Assembly: GCA_031273845.1 (NCBI GenBank)
Contig: JAISRC010000098.1
Location: 1-52,802, forward strand
Length of the DNA: 52,802 nt
DNA from: Desulfovibrio sp.
GTDB lineage: Bacteria > Desulfobacterota > Desulfovibrionia > Desulfovibrionales > Desulfovibrionaceae
Direction: 5' to 3'
In this document: one piece after another, positions 39,301 to 49,400 of the stretch
How the letters are laid out: every line of letters begins with the position of its first letter
Numbering within the stretch: position 1 is the first letter of the stretch
Position numbers and translations under genes: made by a program
Notes under the pieces: model-generated
Seen by the model: only the letters and a program-made list of their open reading frames with translations
Told to the model about the DNA's origin: nothing
Databases searched by the model: none

Positions 39301-39870
39301 GCTTGCGGCTTCGCTTTCTTCGTCGTTTTGCGGGGTACCGCCGTCCGCGGCATCGTCCCGTCCCGTGCCGTCCTCCGCGTTCTCCTCCGGACGGCGCAGC
39401 CAGAGGGGCCTGCCCTCGCCGTCATAGCTCAGGGTGATGACAGGCTTGTAAAATTCGGCGCGGCTGACGCGGAATTTGCCGCGCAACAGGCTTAAAGGGT
39501 CCAGGTAGACGCCGAGGCCGCGGGCGCGGGCCAGAGGTCTTTCGTCGCCCGCCGGTGCGATCTTGCCCGCCGCGGCTATAAATACGTCCGAGGCTTCAAG
39601 ACCGGGAAGGGGGAAGAACACAGGACGCAACGCGCCGCGGATGCGGAAAGGCAGCCCTGTGGCGTCGCTCAACATCTTCTGCACCTCTGCAGCGACCAGA
39701 TCCGGTTTGGTCAGACAAAGAATATACAGGGAAGCCGAGACGGAAACGATGAGCAAAAAAAGGGTTGCCGCCGCTCGCAACAGGAAACGGAACAGACGCG
39801 GGCGCCGCGGACCGGGTGCCCGCAAGGGCGGGATATGCGCCGGCAAAACCGGATGAAGCATGCCGCTCAC
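36307..39870 (-). CDS. AsmA-family protein
   Basis: This 1187-residue protein has a single N-terminal membrane helix (LLRAAATLFLLIVSVSASLYI) followed by a long beta-rich body. The C-terminal block includes NLKIKDGLYPAF, GVIRSDNFMLGGPMVDMKGGGWYDLNTRDLDIQISV (given as two blocks) and VPTLPVHFYGNAASP, typical of AsmA/TamB-like bridge proteins. These are thought to move phospholipid between the membranes. It is encoded 18 bp after the DUF401 permease gene and convergent with the dehydrogenase. Confidence 0.87.
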   Translation of the reverse strand: MSGMLHPVLPAHIPPLRAPGPRRPRLFRFLLRAAATLFLLIVSVSASLYILCLTKPDLVAAEVQKMLSDATGLPFRIRGALRPVFFPLPGLEASDVFIAAAGKIAPAGDERPLARARGLGVYLDPLSLLRGKFRVSRAEFYKPVITLSYDGEGRPLWLRRPEENAEDGTGRDDAADGGTPQNDEESEAASREARLAILREAVNLLCSPPGDGMPPIVVREGRFFFYTAQGDLLLSLREVNGSFSPTTEGENFHVSAAFALPDADLSLRFSLAAGIGRTASPVKGSIGGVLGMAPPGSREIKAEFSSGFDLSTDGSVLNLPGFSLNAEGDALRGDLRVDLGTPECTGKVTLDKLSLTRWFGFGRVLPPGLRQALHAMSGEFDLVFNRNKVEAHNLAAAAGGLNLQGYVGTPDFSDPAVVVRVELAGRPDLDALLPFLGVAGRRLPDPQPPSFDHPPLAPYPDDPSAPPPPTGEGIVPGYDINIHADDILLHGVEGGPLDVRVHPAPDGSNRTRVDIKAEGLLRGRADGYIDVDAAGLLMRYNVADMDLGMLPENEGSVTRIAGIATGVCEIDMPVREDGAIADDWPLRADVLVRNMQISGRFRGEDWSLLFGSAAGKGAGSIHAVLEKGVSIVGDWNLDGRALRASWSPAGDDSVKGNFSGTLLWPPMPPDRAEGGEGKEQSYTVERVEGKSSLTGVMTLPLASFFAPLRGKATADFTWNVHAEKLHIRKAVFEGMGSYAESAASLDFSGPASSVQAAPSFKLSPRELFAAWKIGIPEAAQVPKVFSGRTELRIDNSGLSLEKIKAEADSSPLSGDIAVRWAPFAADLRDRQNNGAAADPGLRELWTVRLFSEQLDLDSFFPADEQQGQGQQEQREAARTDGGKNRAGSEKPWNLSFVKGLAADVRIQARNIRKSRMTAENAVFTAMLRKNDISLRFTTDKFYGGACDLSLQGTVHPDSQVRLQRGGLRLRGVALGGLMVDYAGERSYAGTADLDAEMNGLFARSVDFPAGLSGSWNLKIKDGLYPAFFSGPDSRLSNTFSLASASGPLDRGVIRSDNFMLGGPMVDMKGGGWYDLNTRDLDIQISVTLAKVPTLPVHFYGNAASPRMNIRGVDMVLETMQAAGTGLFGLIRGVLELPAKAVTGIGSLFESDPKGGRAQKTPRGQTPGAGSAAPAKPPVRGSTMPIRR

Positions 39871-39888
39871 CGCTCCGCCTCCCCCGCC

Positions 39889-41190
39889 CTAGAACCGCGC
39901 CCCTGCGGCCGCCAGAATGCAGGCCAGAAGCACCCCGCCTGCGAACAGCCCGGCCACTGGACCGACCAGCGAACGCCAGATGCGGGGAAGTTCCGTGTTG
40001 AAAAATTCACAGGTCACTACCAGACATACATGCAGAGGAGAGAGAAGTTGCCCGCAGTTACCGGCCACAAGACTCAGCACTATAAGCGGGACGGTATATT
40101 CCTGCAGCCCGGCATGCCGGATAAGGCCGAGCAGGACGGGAAAGGAAAGGCCGACGAAACCCACCATGATTCCGGTCAGCAGCCCGGACAGGAAGGGTAT
40201 GACCACGCAGGCCGCGGCGACCATGGGCAGGCCGGAAACGGGCCCGCTGAGGTCGCGCACGATCCCGCTCGTGATGATCAGCTCTTTGAACAGAAAAATT
40301 GCGAACAACAGGATAATGATGCGTCCGGCATCGGCGGAAAAGGCCAATTTGACCAGTCCGCCGCGCAGACGCCCGCGGCACTGGGCAATGGCCGTGCCCA
40401 GCGCGGGGCACAGGGCAAGGGCGAAGGTCGTCTGTGCCGGCGCTTCCGGGAACAGACGGTCCAGAACAGGGCTGAAAATCGCCGCTCCGGCGAGGACTAC
40501 GGCTATGGGCAGGAAATTGAGCAGCAGGGAAAAAATGTTCTTTGCCGGCAAGTCGGCGCCTTGCCGCGCGTCCGCCGGCCGGGGAAGCCCGGACACGTCG
40601 CGCAGGAAGAAAAACCAGCCCAGGCCGGCGGCCAGGAAGACCAGGGGAAAGGTATAGCGGCAGATGACGGTCAAGGACAGGCCGAGCATCGCGCAGGCCA
40701 GTATGTAGCCTGGGTACAGGGGCCATGCCGATTCCCAGATATGCCTGAACCAGTAATTGATCAGTGTTTTCCTGCTCTCGCTGATTTCCATGTGCGCGGC
40801 GGCCGCCCTGATCATCGGGCAGGAGAACAGCGCTCCACCCGGCATGGGGAGCAGCCCGATCAGCGCGGGGAAGATAAGCAGACGCAGGCGCGGGTTATGC
40901 ATATATCTTTCCAGCCCGTCCACGAAGCGCGCGCTTTGCCCTCCCGCGTCCTGCACGCCCGAAAGCGTGAGCATCATCCAGACCATGAAACAAAGGAGGA
41001 GAAAATCCGCATCCGTCGCCGTGCGCAGGACTATGCCGGGCCATTGCTCCGGCCCTGTGCCGGACAGCAGGGCCGTGCACAGGCTTGCCGCGAGCAGGGT
41101 GAGCCTGAGTTGCACATGCAGACGCAAGAGCAGAATGATGACGGCAAAAATCAGCAGGAGTTTGAAGCAGGCAAGGCCGGCCGGTTCCAT
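39889..41190 (-). CDS. DUF401 family membrane transporter
   Basis: This 433-residue protein has 10-12 hydrophobic segments and the DUF401 blocks LIGLLPMPGGALFSCPMI, FRHIWESAWPLYPGYIL and NCGQLLSPLHVCLVVTCEFF. The family resembles the citrate/arsenite ion-transporter fold. The substrate is unknown. The ATG at 41190 is chosen over an upstream TTG at 41223. It is likely co-transcribed with the AsmA-like gene, which starts 18 bp downstream. Confidence 0.85.
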   Translation of the reverse strand: MEPAGLACFKLLLIFAVIILLLRLHVQLRLTLLAASLCTALLSGTGPEQWPGIVLRTATDADFLLLCFMVWMMLTLSGVQDAGGQSARFVDGLERYMHNPRLRLLIFPALIGLLPMPGGALFSCPMIRAAAAHMEISESRKTLINYWFRHIWESAWPLYPGYILACAMLGLSLTVICRYTFPLVFLAAGLGWFFFLRDVSGLPRPADARQGADLPAKNIFSLLLNFLPIAVVLAGAAIFSPVLDRLFPEAPAQTTFALALCPALGTAIAQCRGRLRGGLVKLAFSADAGRIIILLFAIFLFKELIITSGIVRDLSGPVSGLPMVAAACVVIPFLSGLLTGIMVGFVGLSFPVLLGLIRHAGLQEYTVPLIVLSLVAGNCGQLLSPLHVCLVVTCEFFNTELPRIWRSLVGPVAGLFAGGVLLACILAAAGARF

Positions 41191-41281
41191 AACTTTCTGG
41201 CCCAAGCGGGCCGCCTGCCGCAAACGTCTTCCGGGGCGGGCCGCGGACCGGGCGGGTCTGTACGATCCGCCCAGCCTTTGT

Positions 41282-41956
41282 TTACTGAATCTTCAGCGAT
41301 TTTACGGTGTTCATTATGTCCTGTTCGGCTGCGCCGTTGTCCGGATCGCATTCCGCGCGCACGGCTATCCCCGCCCCGTCCGGCAGATAGATGTCCCAGC
41401 GCAGGGAGCGCAGGGGCACCCCATTGGCATCGGACACCAACACCCGGTGCAGCAGGGCGAATTTGCCGTCCACTCTTTCACGGGACAGTTTGAGTTCCAT
41501 CAGATTGACCTTACTCTTGCTCTTTTTTGCGGCCGATTTTTCCTGCTCGAAAAGTTCCGCGCTTATGGAATCGAACTCATGAGGCTGGAGTTTTTCCGCG
41601 AACTCGCGGGGCATGAAATTGCGCTGTTCGTTGAGCAGAAACAGGGCAATCACGGATTCCAGGCCTTTGGGCGAAGGAGCGGCCGTTGCGCCGAAAATCA
41701 TGATGCGTTCGCCGCCCTTGCGCCGCTGGTCGAGGGATGCCTTGGGGGCGGCGTCGGGCGCGAGTTCGGCGGCCACGGTCCAGGTCGGCGGCAGGCTGAG
41801 GCTGACACTGTAAGCCAGATGTTTGCGGTTCGGATCGTCCTGCTCCTGCTTCGCCGCGTCTTTGGGCACGCAGGACGCGACGGAGAACATAAGGACCAGG
41901 AGACAGGCAAGTCCGGCCAGGATTCCGCCGCTGAAACGGGAAGTCATATTGTTCAT
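41282..41956 (-). CDS. Putative lipoprotein
   Basis: This 224-residue protein has an N-terminal hydrophobic stretch ending in the lipobox SVASC, so Cys29 is probably lipidated after cleavage. The body is a single domain with SVSLSLPPTWTVAAEL and a C-terminal IMNTVKSLKIQ, as in proteins that resemble PsbP/DUF1795 stress lipoproteins, though this assignment is loose. The start at 41956 has an AAGGAG site. It follows ftsH by 44 bp. Confidence 0.75.
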   Translation of the reverse strand: MNNMTSRFSGGILAGLACLLVLMFSVASCVPKDAAKQEQDDPNRKHLAYSVSLSLPPTWTVAAELAPDAAPKASLDQRRKGGERIMIFGATAAPSPKGLESVIALFLLNEQRNFMPREFAEKLQPHEFDSISAELFEQEKSAAKKSKSKVNLMELKLSRERVDGKFALLHRVLVSDANGVPLRSLRWDIYLPDGAGIAVRAECDPDNGAAEQDIMNTVKSLKIQ

Positions 41957-42000
41957 GAAAAAACTCCTTTGCCGGCAGAGCCGTGAATAATAATCGACTA

Positions 42001-44124
42001 TCATGACTGATCTTTTTCTTTTTTGCCCGTATCGTCTTTTTTATCCGTATCATCCGGGGACAGCGCCGCTCCGAGCGGTGAGGAAGATTTTTTTCGCGTT
42101 TTGCCGGATTTGTCGTAAGTCCGCGAAGCGGCTCCGTCATTTTTCGCGCCGGATTCCGGGCTCGCGCTTTGCTCCTGTGCGGGGGCATTCTCGTCCTCCG
42201 CGCCCGGAGAAGCGGATCCGTCCCGCGCCTGCGCGACGGAATCTTCGTCCCTTTTTTTGCTTTGTTCCTCCAAATCCCTGGTCGTGACCAGCTTGCGCGG
42301 ATTGCTTTTCAAATCAAGGGGAGGCAGGCTTTCGCCGCGCATGAGTTTGGCGACTTCCTCGCCGGTGATGGTTTCGCGCTCCAGCAGGGCTTCGGCCACG
42401 CGGTGCAGGCTGTCGATGTGTTCGCGCAACAGGCGGTCGGCCTCCTGCGTGGCGTGGTCTATGATGCGTTTGACCTCCGCGTCCACCATGCGTGCCGTTT
42501 CCTCGCTGTGATCGCGGTTGGATATCCATTCGCGGCCTATGAACACCTCCTGGTTCTGCTCGCCGACGGCCATGGGGCCGATGACATCGCTCATGCCCCA
42601 TTTGCAGACCATGGCCCGCGCCGTGTCCGTGGCCCGCTTGATGTCGTTGGCAGCGCCCGTCGTATGCCTGTTGAAGATGATCAGTTCGGCCGCGCGTCCG
42701 CCGAAGGCCATGGTGATTTTGCTTTCCAGTTCGACCTTGTTGAGGGTGTTCTTGTCTTCCTCGGGCAGGTACATGGTCACCCCCAGGGCGCGCCCGCGGG
42801 GTATGATGGTCACCTTGTGCAGGGTGTCGGTTTCGGGCAGGAGCATATTGAGCACGGCATGCCCGGCTTCATGGTAGGCGGTGTTTTTGAGGTCCTCGGG
42901 GGTCTGGACCATGGTGCGCCGTTCCTTGCCCATGAGGAGTTTGTCTTTGGCGTTCTCGAAGTCGGCCATGCTCAGGGCGTCCTTATTTTCTCTGGCCGCA
43001 GCGAGGGCCGCTTCGTTGACCAGATTTTCCAGGTCGGCCCCGGAGAAGCCGGGCGTACCCTTGGCCAGGATTTCCAGGTTGACGTCCTTGTCCAGAGGGG
43101 TGCGTTTGCTGTGTACCTCAAGTATCTGCTTGCGACCCCTGATGTCCGGCTGCGGCACGACCACCTGACGGTCGAAGCGGCCGGGACGCTGCAGAGCCGG
43201 ATCCAGCACATCGGGACGGTTGGTGGCGGCGATGAGGATGACCCCTTCGTTGGTTTCAAAGCCGTCCATTTCCACCAGGAGCTGGTTCAGCGTCTGCTCG
43301 CGCTCGTCGTGCCCGCCGCCCAGGCCCGCGCCGCGCTGCCGGCCCACGGCGTCAATCTCGTCGATAAAAATAAGGCAGGGGGCGTTTTTCTTGCCCTGAG
43401 CGAAAAGATCGCGTACCCGCGATGCGCCGACGCCCACGAACATTTCCACAAAATCCGAACCGGAAATGGAGAAAAAGGGCACCCCCGCCTCGCCGGCAAC
43501 GGCCTTGGCCAGCAGCGTCTTGCCGGTGCCCGGAGGTCCGATGAGCAGCACTCCTTTGGGGATGCGCCCGCCCAGACGCGTGAATTTTTTCGGATTGGAC
43601 AGAAAATCCACGACCTCGGTCAGTTCCTCCTTGGCTTCATCCACGCCGGCCACGTTGTCAAAGGTGACCTTGGCCGACTCCTGGGAAAGCATGCGCGCCC
43701 TCGCCCGGCCGAAGCTCATGGTTTTCCCCCCGCCTCCCTGCATCTGGCGCATGAAAAACACCCAGAAGAGGATAAGCAGGATCATGGGCGCCCATGAGGT
43801 CAGGAAGATCACATACCAGGGCGACTCGTCGGCCGGCCCGGCCTTGACGGTCACCCCGTTCTGCAACATGGTGTCCACCAGACCGGGGTCGTCCGGGGCA
43901 TAACTGGAAAAAGCCGTGCCGTCGCTGAAACGTCCGTTGAGCCGGCTGCCGGAAAACTTGGTGCTCTGCACCAGCACTTCCGACACCTGCTGTTTTTTGA
44001 CCCGCTCCAGAAAGTCGGAGTAGGAAATTTCATTGCTGCGAACCGGCTGTTGATAGAAAACATTGAAAGCCACCAGCAGTATCATGCCCACCAGGGCCCA
44101 GACCAGATAATTTTTTTGGTTCAA
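42001..44124 (-). CDS. ftsH: ATP-dependent zinc metalloprotease FtsH
   Basis: FtsH degrades membrane and short-lived cytosolic proteins. The 707-residue product has two membrane helices (about 8-25 and 108-125), Walker A GPPGTGKT, Walker [12 protein letters not shown], the zinc motif HEAGH and the third ligand region. The tail after about residue 615 is long, charged and low in complexity (Asp/Lys/Ser-rich), longer than in E. coli. The start is TTG, with AAGGA 9-10 bases upstream. The lipoprotein and FtsH may share a transcript. Confidence 0.96.
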   Translation of the reverse strand: MNQKNYLVWALVGMILLVAFNVFYQQPVRSNEISYSDFLERVKKQQVSEVLVQSTKFSGSRLNGRFSDGTAFSSYAPDDPGLVDTMLQNGVTVKAGPADESPWYVIFLTSWAPMILLILFWVFFMRQMQGGGGKTMSFGRARARMLSQESAKVTFDNVAGVDEAKEELTEVVDFLSNPKKFTRLGGRIPKGVLLIGPPGTGKTLLAKAVAGEAGVPFFSISGSDFVEMFVGVGASRVRDLFAQGKKNAPCLIFIDEIDAVGRQRGAGLGGGHDEREQTLNQLLVEMDGFETNEGVILIAATNRPDVLDPALQRPGRFDRQVVVPQPDIRGRKQILEVHSKRTPLDKDVNLEILAKGTPGFSGADLENLVNEAALAAARENKDALSMADFENAKDKLLMGKERRTMVQTPEDLKNTAYHEAGHAVLNMLLPETDTLHKVTIIPRGRALGVTMYLPEEDKNTLNKVELESKITMAFGGRAAELIIFNRHTTGAANDIKRATDTARAMVCKWGMSDVIGPMAVGEQNQEVFIGREWISNRDHSEETARMVDAEVKRIIDHATQEADRLLREHIDSLHRVAEALLERETITGEEVAKLMRGESLPPLDLKSNPRKLVTTRDLEEQSKKRDEDSVAQARDGSASPGAEDENAPAQEQSASPESGAKNDGAASRTYDKSGKTRKKSSSPLGAALSPDDTDKKDDTGKKEKDQS

Positions 44125-44253
44125 GGCGGATTTTCCTTGGAAAACTTTAAAGCTGTTTGCTGTTGAAACGCCTCCATCGGCGTTTAACGGCGGAACACTG
44201 TTTCGCCTGTGCCTGCCGGGGCGGGCGGCGTATATCCCGCCGCCGGAATATTA

Positions 44254-44967
44254 TCAATAGCCCACGATGGTGGACATGACTTCGGGTCTGTGGAAATTGA
44301 ATTCCACGCGCGCGTTGCGGGCTGCCGCTCCCGGCCCGGACGGGGAGAGCGGACGGGTATCGGCGTAAGCCACGCTGCGCATCAACATCGGATTTATGCC
44401 GTGCGCGACAAGATAGCGCACGGCGGCGGCGGCCCTGGCCGCGGACAGCTCCCACTTGGAAGGATAGTTCGGCGCGCCGGTTTCCGAAGAATCCGCATGC
44501 CCGCGCACCACCAGATATACCTTGTACTTGTGCATGACCTTCATGACTTCCTGCATCGCCTTTTCGCCTTCCGGGGTGAACTCGACCGTACCGGGCTTGA
44601 ACATGAGGTCCGAGGTCAGATGCAGCAGCACGCCCACGCCGTCCGAGGTCAGCCCGCTGGAGGCGGACGGCACCGCGTCCTTGAGCAGGTATTGTTTGAT
44701 ACTCTGGGCAATGGCGTAATCGGATTCTTCCGCCTCGCTCATCGGCGGGCGCGTATCCAGCTTGTCCACATACTGGATCAGCGAGTTGTTGGATACGCCG
44801 TAAGGCGAAATCGTGTTGGAAGAATACTTCGCATCGGCTTGAAAATAGCCGGAAAGCCCCTTGAGGGTTTCCGGCGGAGCCATGTTCAGAAGCCACATGA
44901 CCAGAAAAAAGGCCATCATGGCGGTCATGAAGTCCGCATACGCGACTTTCCAGGAAGAACCTGCCAT
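44254..44967 (-). CDS. motB: Flagellar motor stator protein MotB (OmpA-like)
   Basis: This 237-residue stator subunit has an N-terminal membrane helix with the proton-binding Asp12 in AYADFMTAMMAFFLVMWLL, a plug region and a C-terminal OmpA-like peptidoglycan-binding domain (VVRGHADSSE, SAARAAAAVRYLV). The ATG at 44967 has GGAGG six bases upstream. An upstream in-frame extension is unlikely. It lies 185 bp after motA, with no separate gene between. Confidence 0.92.
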   Translation of the reverse strand: MAGSSWKVAYADFMTAMMAFFLVMWLLNMAPPETLKGLSGYFQADAKYSSNTISPYGVSNNSLIQYVDKLDTRPPMSEAEESDYAIAQSIKQYLLKDAVPSASSGLTSDGVGVLLHLTSDLMFKPGTVEFTPEGEKAMQEVMKVMHKYKVYLVVRGHADSSETGAPNYPSKWELSAARAAAAVRYLVAHGINPMLMRSVAYADTRPLSPSGPGAAARNARVEFNFHRPEVMSTIVGY

Positions 44968-45152
44968 TTTTTTCCTCCGGTCGGAACCGTTATCCGGATT
45001 CGGACAACAATGCGTCCCGCAATTGTTATCCGCCGGCAACGGCGAAGGCATGCTTTCGCCGCTGCCTCCGAAATACTTCGCATTTCGGCGCGGCAGGATG
45101 CCGCATCGTAATGAATCCGGATCAACGGGACAGTGCCGATTCGGATTCGGGA

Positions 45153-45998
45153 TTATGAACCCTTGAGTTTCTGCTCCATCTCCAAAAAGGTGGGCCGGAA
45201 CGTCATGGGTATGGCGCGGCGCCCGTATTCCAAGGCCACGATGGGCGACGATCCGCGCACCGCGGCGGCCAGGGCTTCGCGCATGGCGCGGTAGAACAGG
45301 TGCTGCTCGTGCGCCAGCACTTCCAGTTTGGCGCCCAGAGGCCCGACAAAGCCGTAACAGAGCAGTATGCCCAGAAAGGTGCCCACCAGAGCCGCGGCCA
45401 CGGAGAGACCGAGTATATCGGGGCCGTCGTTGATGTGCCCCATGGTGACGACGATGCCGAGCACGGCCGCGACGATGCCCAGACCGGGCAGGGAATCGGC
45501 CATGTGCGACAGACCGTGCGCGGGCAACAGTTCCTCATCGTTCAGGACGCCCATGTCCACGCCCATGAGTTTGTCCAGTTCCCCGGCGTTGCCTGTGGTC
45601 AGATAAATGCGCAGGGTATCGCCTATGAAGAAGCAGGCGTGCCTGTCCTTGGCCATGTTGGGGAAACGCTGGAACAGGGCGCTGGATTCCGGTTGTTCTA
45701 TATCCTTTTCCACGCTGATGATGCCTTCGCGCTGCATCTTGGCGAACAGCCCGTATAGCAGGGCCAGCATGTCCATATACTTCGCCTTGGAGGGGCCGTT
45801 GCCGAAAACGCGCTTGAGCCCGCCGGCCGCCAGCTTGAGGGAGAAGGCGGAGTTGGAAGCGATAAAAGCGCCGACCCCCGCGCCGAAAATGATCAGCAAC
45901 TCGTTGGGCTGAACCAGAATGGCGAAGTTGGAACTGTGTATGGCGTAACCGCCCAGCACCGAGCCGAGAACTATAATAAAACCTATAAGAACAAACAC
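45153..45998 (-). CDS. motA: Flagellar motor stator protein MotA
   Basis: This 281-residue inner-membrane protein has four membrane helices (about 1-20, 32-50, 170-190 and 200-222) and a large cytoplasmic loop that touches FliG. The LPGLGIVAAVLGIVVTMG segment holds the conserved Pro of the ion path. The GTG start has AAGGA upstream. It precedes motB as the usual stator pair and is preceded by a MITE-containing gap. Confidence 0.94.
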   Translation of the reverse strand: MFVLIGFIIVLGSVLGGYAIHSSNFAILVQPNELLIIFGAGVGAFIASNSAFSLKLAAGGLKRVFGNGPSKAKYMDMLALLYGLFAKMQREGIISVEKDIEQPESSALFQRFPNMAKDRHACFFIGDTLRIYLTTGNAGELDKLMGVDMGVLNDEELLPAHGLSHMADSLPGLGIVAAVLGIVVTMGHINDGPDILGLSVAAALVGTFLGILLCYGFVGPLGAKLEVLAHEQHLFYRAMREALAAAVRGSSPIVALEYGRRAIPMTFRPTFLEMEQKLKGS

Positions 45999-46186
45999 CT
46001 TGACGATCCTTTGCGGGGTGATTTTTGTTTATTCATGTGCAAAATCAGCCGGATATGGTCGTATTTGCAAGGTGTTTCAACGCTAGCACGTTTTTCTCCA
46101 TAAGAAAAGCGCAAATAGTGCGTTTTGCGTATGAAATTGCGGAGCACTGTTTCCTTTGCTTTGCGGCAGACGGTCTTCAGAGCATT

Positions 46187-46369
46187 TTAAGGAAATGCCG
46201 ATTTAATCGGGGCTCCGCCCCGAACCCCGCCGAGGGAAATTATTTCCCCCGGATCCCCTCAAATATAACCTGCTGAAATATTTGTTGAGGGTGCTGGGGC
46301 ATCATGCCCCTGCCAGGGGAGTTTGAGGGGGCGGAGCCTTCTCAAAGAAATAAATCAGCGTTTCCTTAA
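46187..46369. mobile_element. MITE-like element, copy B (183 bp)
   Basis: The ends TTAAGGAAATGCCGATTTA and TAAATCAGCGTTTCCTTAA are inverted repeats with two mismatches in 19. Internal palindromes GGGGCTCCGCCCC, GGGGCATCATGCCCC and GAGGGGGCGGAGCC match copies A and C. Copy B lacks the roughly 40-bp TTTTGTCCGCCTTCA segment. It fills much of the 436-bp gap between motA and the second kinase. The rest of that gap holds nothing else I can support. Confidence 0.82.
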
Positions 46370-46434
46370 AGTTAAACCGCCCTAATTACGCCGGAGAAAA
46401 TACCTGTAGCCGACTCCTTGAGTTGCTTGACCCG

Positions 46435-49400
46435 TCAAACGCCCTCCGTCCCCTCCAGGCGTCTTTGAATCGCCTCATATTCAAGATTGTCCACCTGTTC
46501 CCTCAGCCAGACAAGCAATTCCGCATCCTGTTCGTACTCATAACTCTCCAACTCCGCCAAAACCTTCTCCATGCCGGTGATGGAAAATTCTCTGCTCGCT
46601 TCAAGGAGTTTCCGGAGCAGGGTCTTGTCGGGATACGGCCTTACAGGTTTAATCCGCTCGTCCGTCTGAAGGTCATTGAGCAGGGCGTTCAGATCTTGCA
46701 GGAGTTTTTCGACCTCATGTATGAACGGTCCGTTCTTTGCCAGTATAGTCTCAAAATCTCCGGCCTTGGCGGCAAGCTCCAGCACCTCCGCCCGGCGGGC
46801 CAGCGATGCGGCGCATATACCGTAACCCGCGCCCTTGATGCCGTGCACCGTCACGGCATAATCCTTCAGTCCCCCCGGCGATACATGACTCAATTCCTCA
46901 AGGAGCGACGGCGTATGCAGACAAAAAATACGGAGTATCTGGAGATAGGACTCCTCGTCATACCTTTTCATGCAGGCCGCGAGATCAATATCCGCCGGCA
47001 GGCGACCGTTCAGTATGCCGGACATGGAGCCTTCGCTGCGCTGTTCTGCCTGCAACCGCTTGTCGACGGGTACCCAGGCGTCCATCAGCCTGCTCAGTTT
47101 GTTCATCTCAATCGGCTTGGTCAGGTAATCGTTGAAGCCGTTTTCCAGAAACATCTCCCGCATTCCGGTCATGGCGTTAGCCGTAAAGGCTATGAGCGGC
47201 ATTTCGCGGCAATGTTCACAGGGCAGGGCACGTATCGCCGTCGCGGTCTCTATCCCGTCCATACCGGGCATCATGTGGTCTATGAGAGCGAAGTCATAGC
47301 GGTTCTCCTTCACCAATGCTATCGCCTCGACCCCTGACCCGCAGCATTCCACCTGCACTTTGTAGGGGGCTACGAGGCCCGATACAACCCTGAGATTCGT
47401 CTCAATGTCGTCCACTACCAGAATTCGGGCGGTCGGCGCCGTAAAACCGATATATATATCGTCGCCCTCGCGGTAGTTCCCGGAAAGCGACGAGCGATTC
47501 AACACGGAAGCGATTGTCACGCTGTATGCCGGCATGGGCAGGGTGCGGACTCCGTCCAAAAGCGGCGACTTGTCGACCTCGGACAGGACGACCAGCGTCG
47601 TGCATGATTGCAGACCCCCGGCGTAAGCCCTGATCTCGTCGTAAATCTGCATCGAGATGAAGGCGAAGCGGTACTCCAGACTCTCGGCCTCCCTGCGCAA
47701 TTCCCCGGCATCGCGGACAAATTTGCTACCGACGCCCAGGTTCTCCAGAGAACGGATTATCGACTCAGAGCGGACGGACACCTTGTCGCAGACCAGAACG
47801 CGCTTGTCCGCCGTATCCTCGACCGCCGCAAAACGCGCGTTCCCCGCTGTCCTCTGCGGTATGACGGCCGTGAACACGCTGCCTTCCCCGGGCCGGCTCT
47901 TCACGGCGATGCTGCCTCCCATGAGACGGCAGAGGTTCTGCGCGATGGAAAGACCGAGTCCCGTCCCCTCTATCATCCTGTTTCTGTAGGTGTCGATCTG
48001 GGAGAAGTCTATGAAGAGCTTGTCCATATCCTCTTCTCTGATGCCGATGCCGGTATCGGAGACGGTGTAACGCAGCATCGTCCGCCCCGGCCCGTCGGGC
48101 GCGCCTTCGACCGTGAAGGCTATGTGCCCGGAGTGGGTATACTTCACGGCGTTCGTCAGCAGATTCAGGAGAACCTGCCTTATCCTGATTTCGTCCCCGA
48201 TAAGCCTGTCCGGAAGAGAAGCGTCTGCATTCACAACGAAATGGACGGGTTTCTCCATTATTCTCATACGGATAATGCTGACCACATCGTTAATCAGAGA
48301 GGCCGGGGAATACTCGGCCTCGATAATGTCCATCTTGCCAGATTCTATCTTGGAAAAGTCCAGAATGTCGTTGATGATCGTGAGAAGATTCATTCCCGCC
48401 TGCTTTATCCCCGCGGCGTCTTCCATGGCGCTCTTCGGTATGTCCTTGCGCAGAAGCAGCTCGGTCATCCCCAATATCGCGTTCATCGGAGTGCGTATCT
48501 CGTGGCTCATCCGGGACAGAAATTCGCTTTTGGCTGAATTTGCCTTCTGGGCTTGCCTGATATCGTTGACGTTGATAATCCCGCCGATGAGCAGCTTCGG
48601 TCTGCCGTCTTTCCTCTCCGCGATATGTCCGGAGGTGATTACCCAGAGATATTGCCCGTTCTTGTTCCGCATCCGCAGCTCCGCCCGATAAAAATCAGTC
48701 ACCCCCCTGAGATAGTCCTCTATTGTTTTCATGACGCGTTTTCTGTCGTCTTCGTGTATTATATCCATCCATTTATGAGCGGCGCCGCTGTTCGCCCTGT
48801 CAAAATATCCGACAGCATTGATCTCTTCAGGGGCGTAGCCGTATTCATTCTCGAAGTGTCTGCTGAATATCAGACAATCGTTCTCGCAGTCCCACTCCCA
48901 ATAGCTGAGTCTGGATATCTCGGCCACGGTGTCCAAATGTTCCTGTTTTCTCCGCAGGGCGTGTTCGACGGCCTGAGTGTTGTCAAGTTCCTTGCGGAGG
49001 CGTTCGTTCATTGTGTTGCCGGCTTTGACCGCCGCATGCAAAGACTCTTCCGCGCGTTTCACGGCGGTGATGTCCTGCAGTATGCCCGTCAGGTACAGCG
49101 GTTTCCCGTCCTTGTCCCAAGCGGTGACGATGCTCCGGTTGCTGAGCTTTATTACGGCCCCGTCGCGGCGTTTCAGCCTGATCTCAACGGCAAAATCCGC
49201 GGCCGATCCGGACGCGCATTTATCCTCCATCTCGTCGACAAGAAGCATGTCCTCGTCCGCCACGAGGCGCTTTCTCATGCCGGGCGTGCGCGACAGTTCC
49301 TCCCCGGCGTATCCGCTTATCTCCATCCAGTTTCCCAGAAAAACGATTTCGTCGCTTTGCAGGTTTTTATTCCACAGGGTGAATAGGGCAGTGTCGGCGC

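Noticed and set aside
39835-41493. Plus-strand frame of about 550 codons opposite DUF401
   Set aside because: The composition is Gln/Arg/Gly-rich with no motif. The minus-strand permease with clear membrane segments accounts for the region.
45999-46186. Sigma-54 or flagellar sigma-28 promoter for motA
   Set aside because: No TGGCAC-N5-TTGC with correct spacing and no TAAA-N15-GCCGATAA was found on the minus strand.
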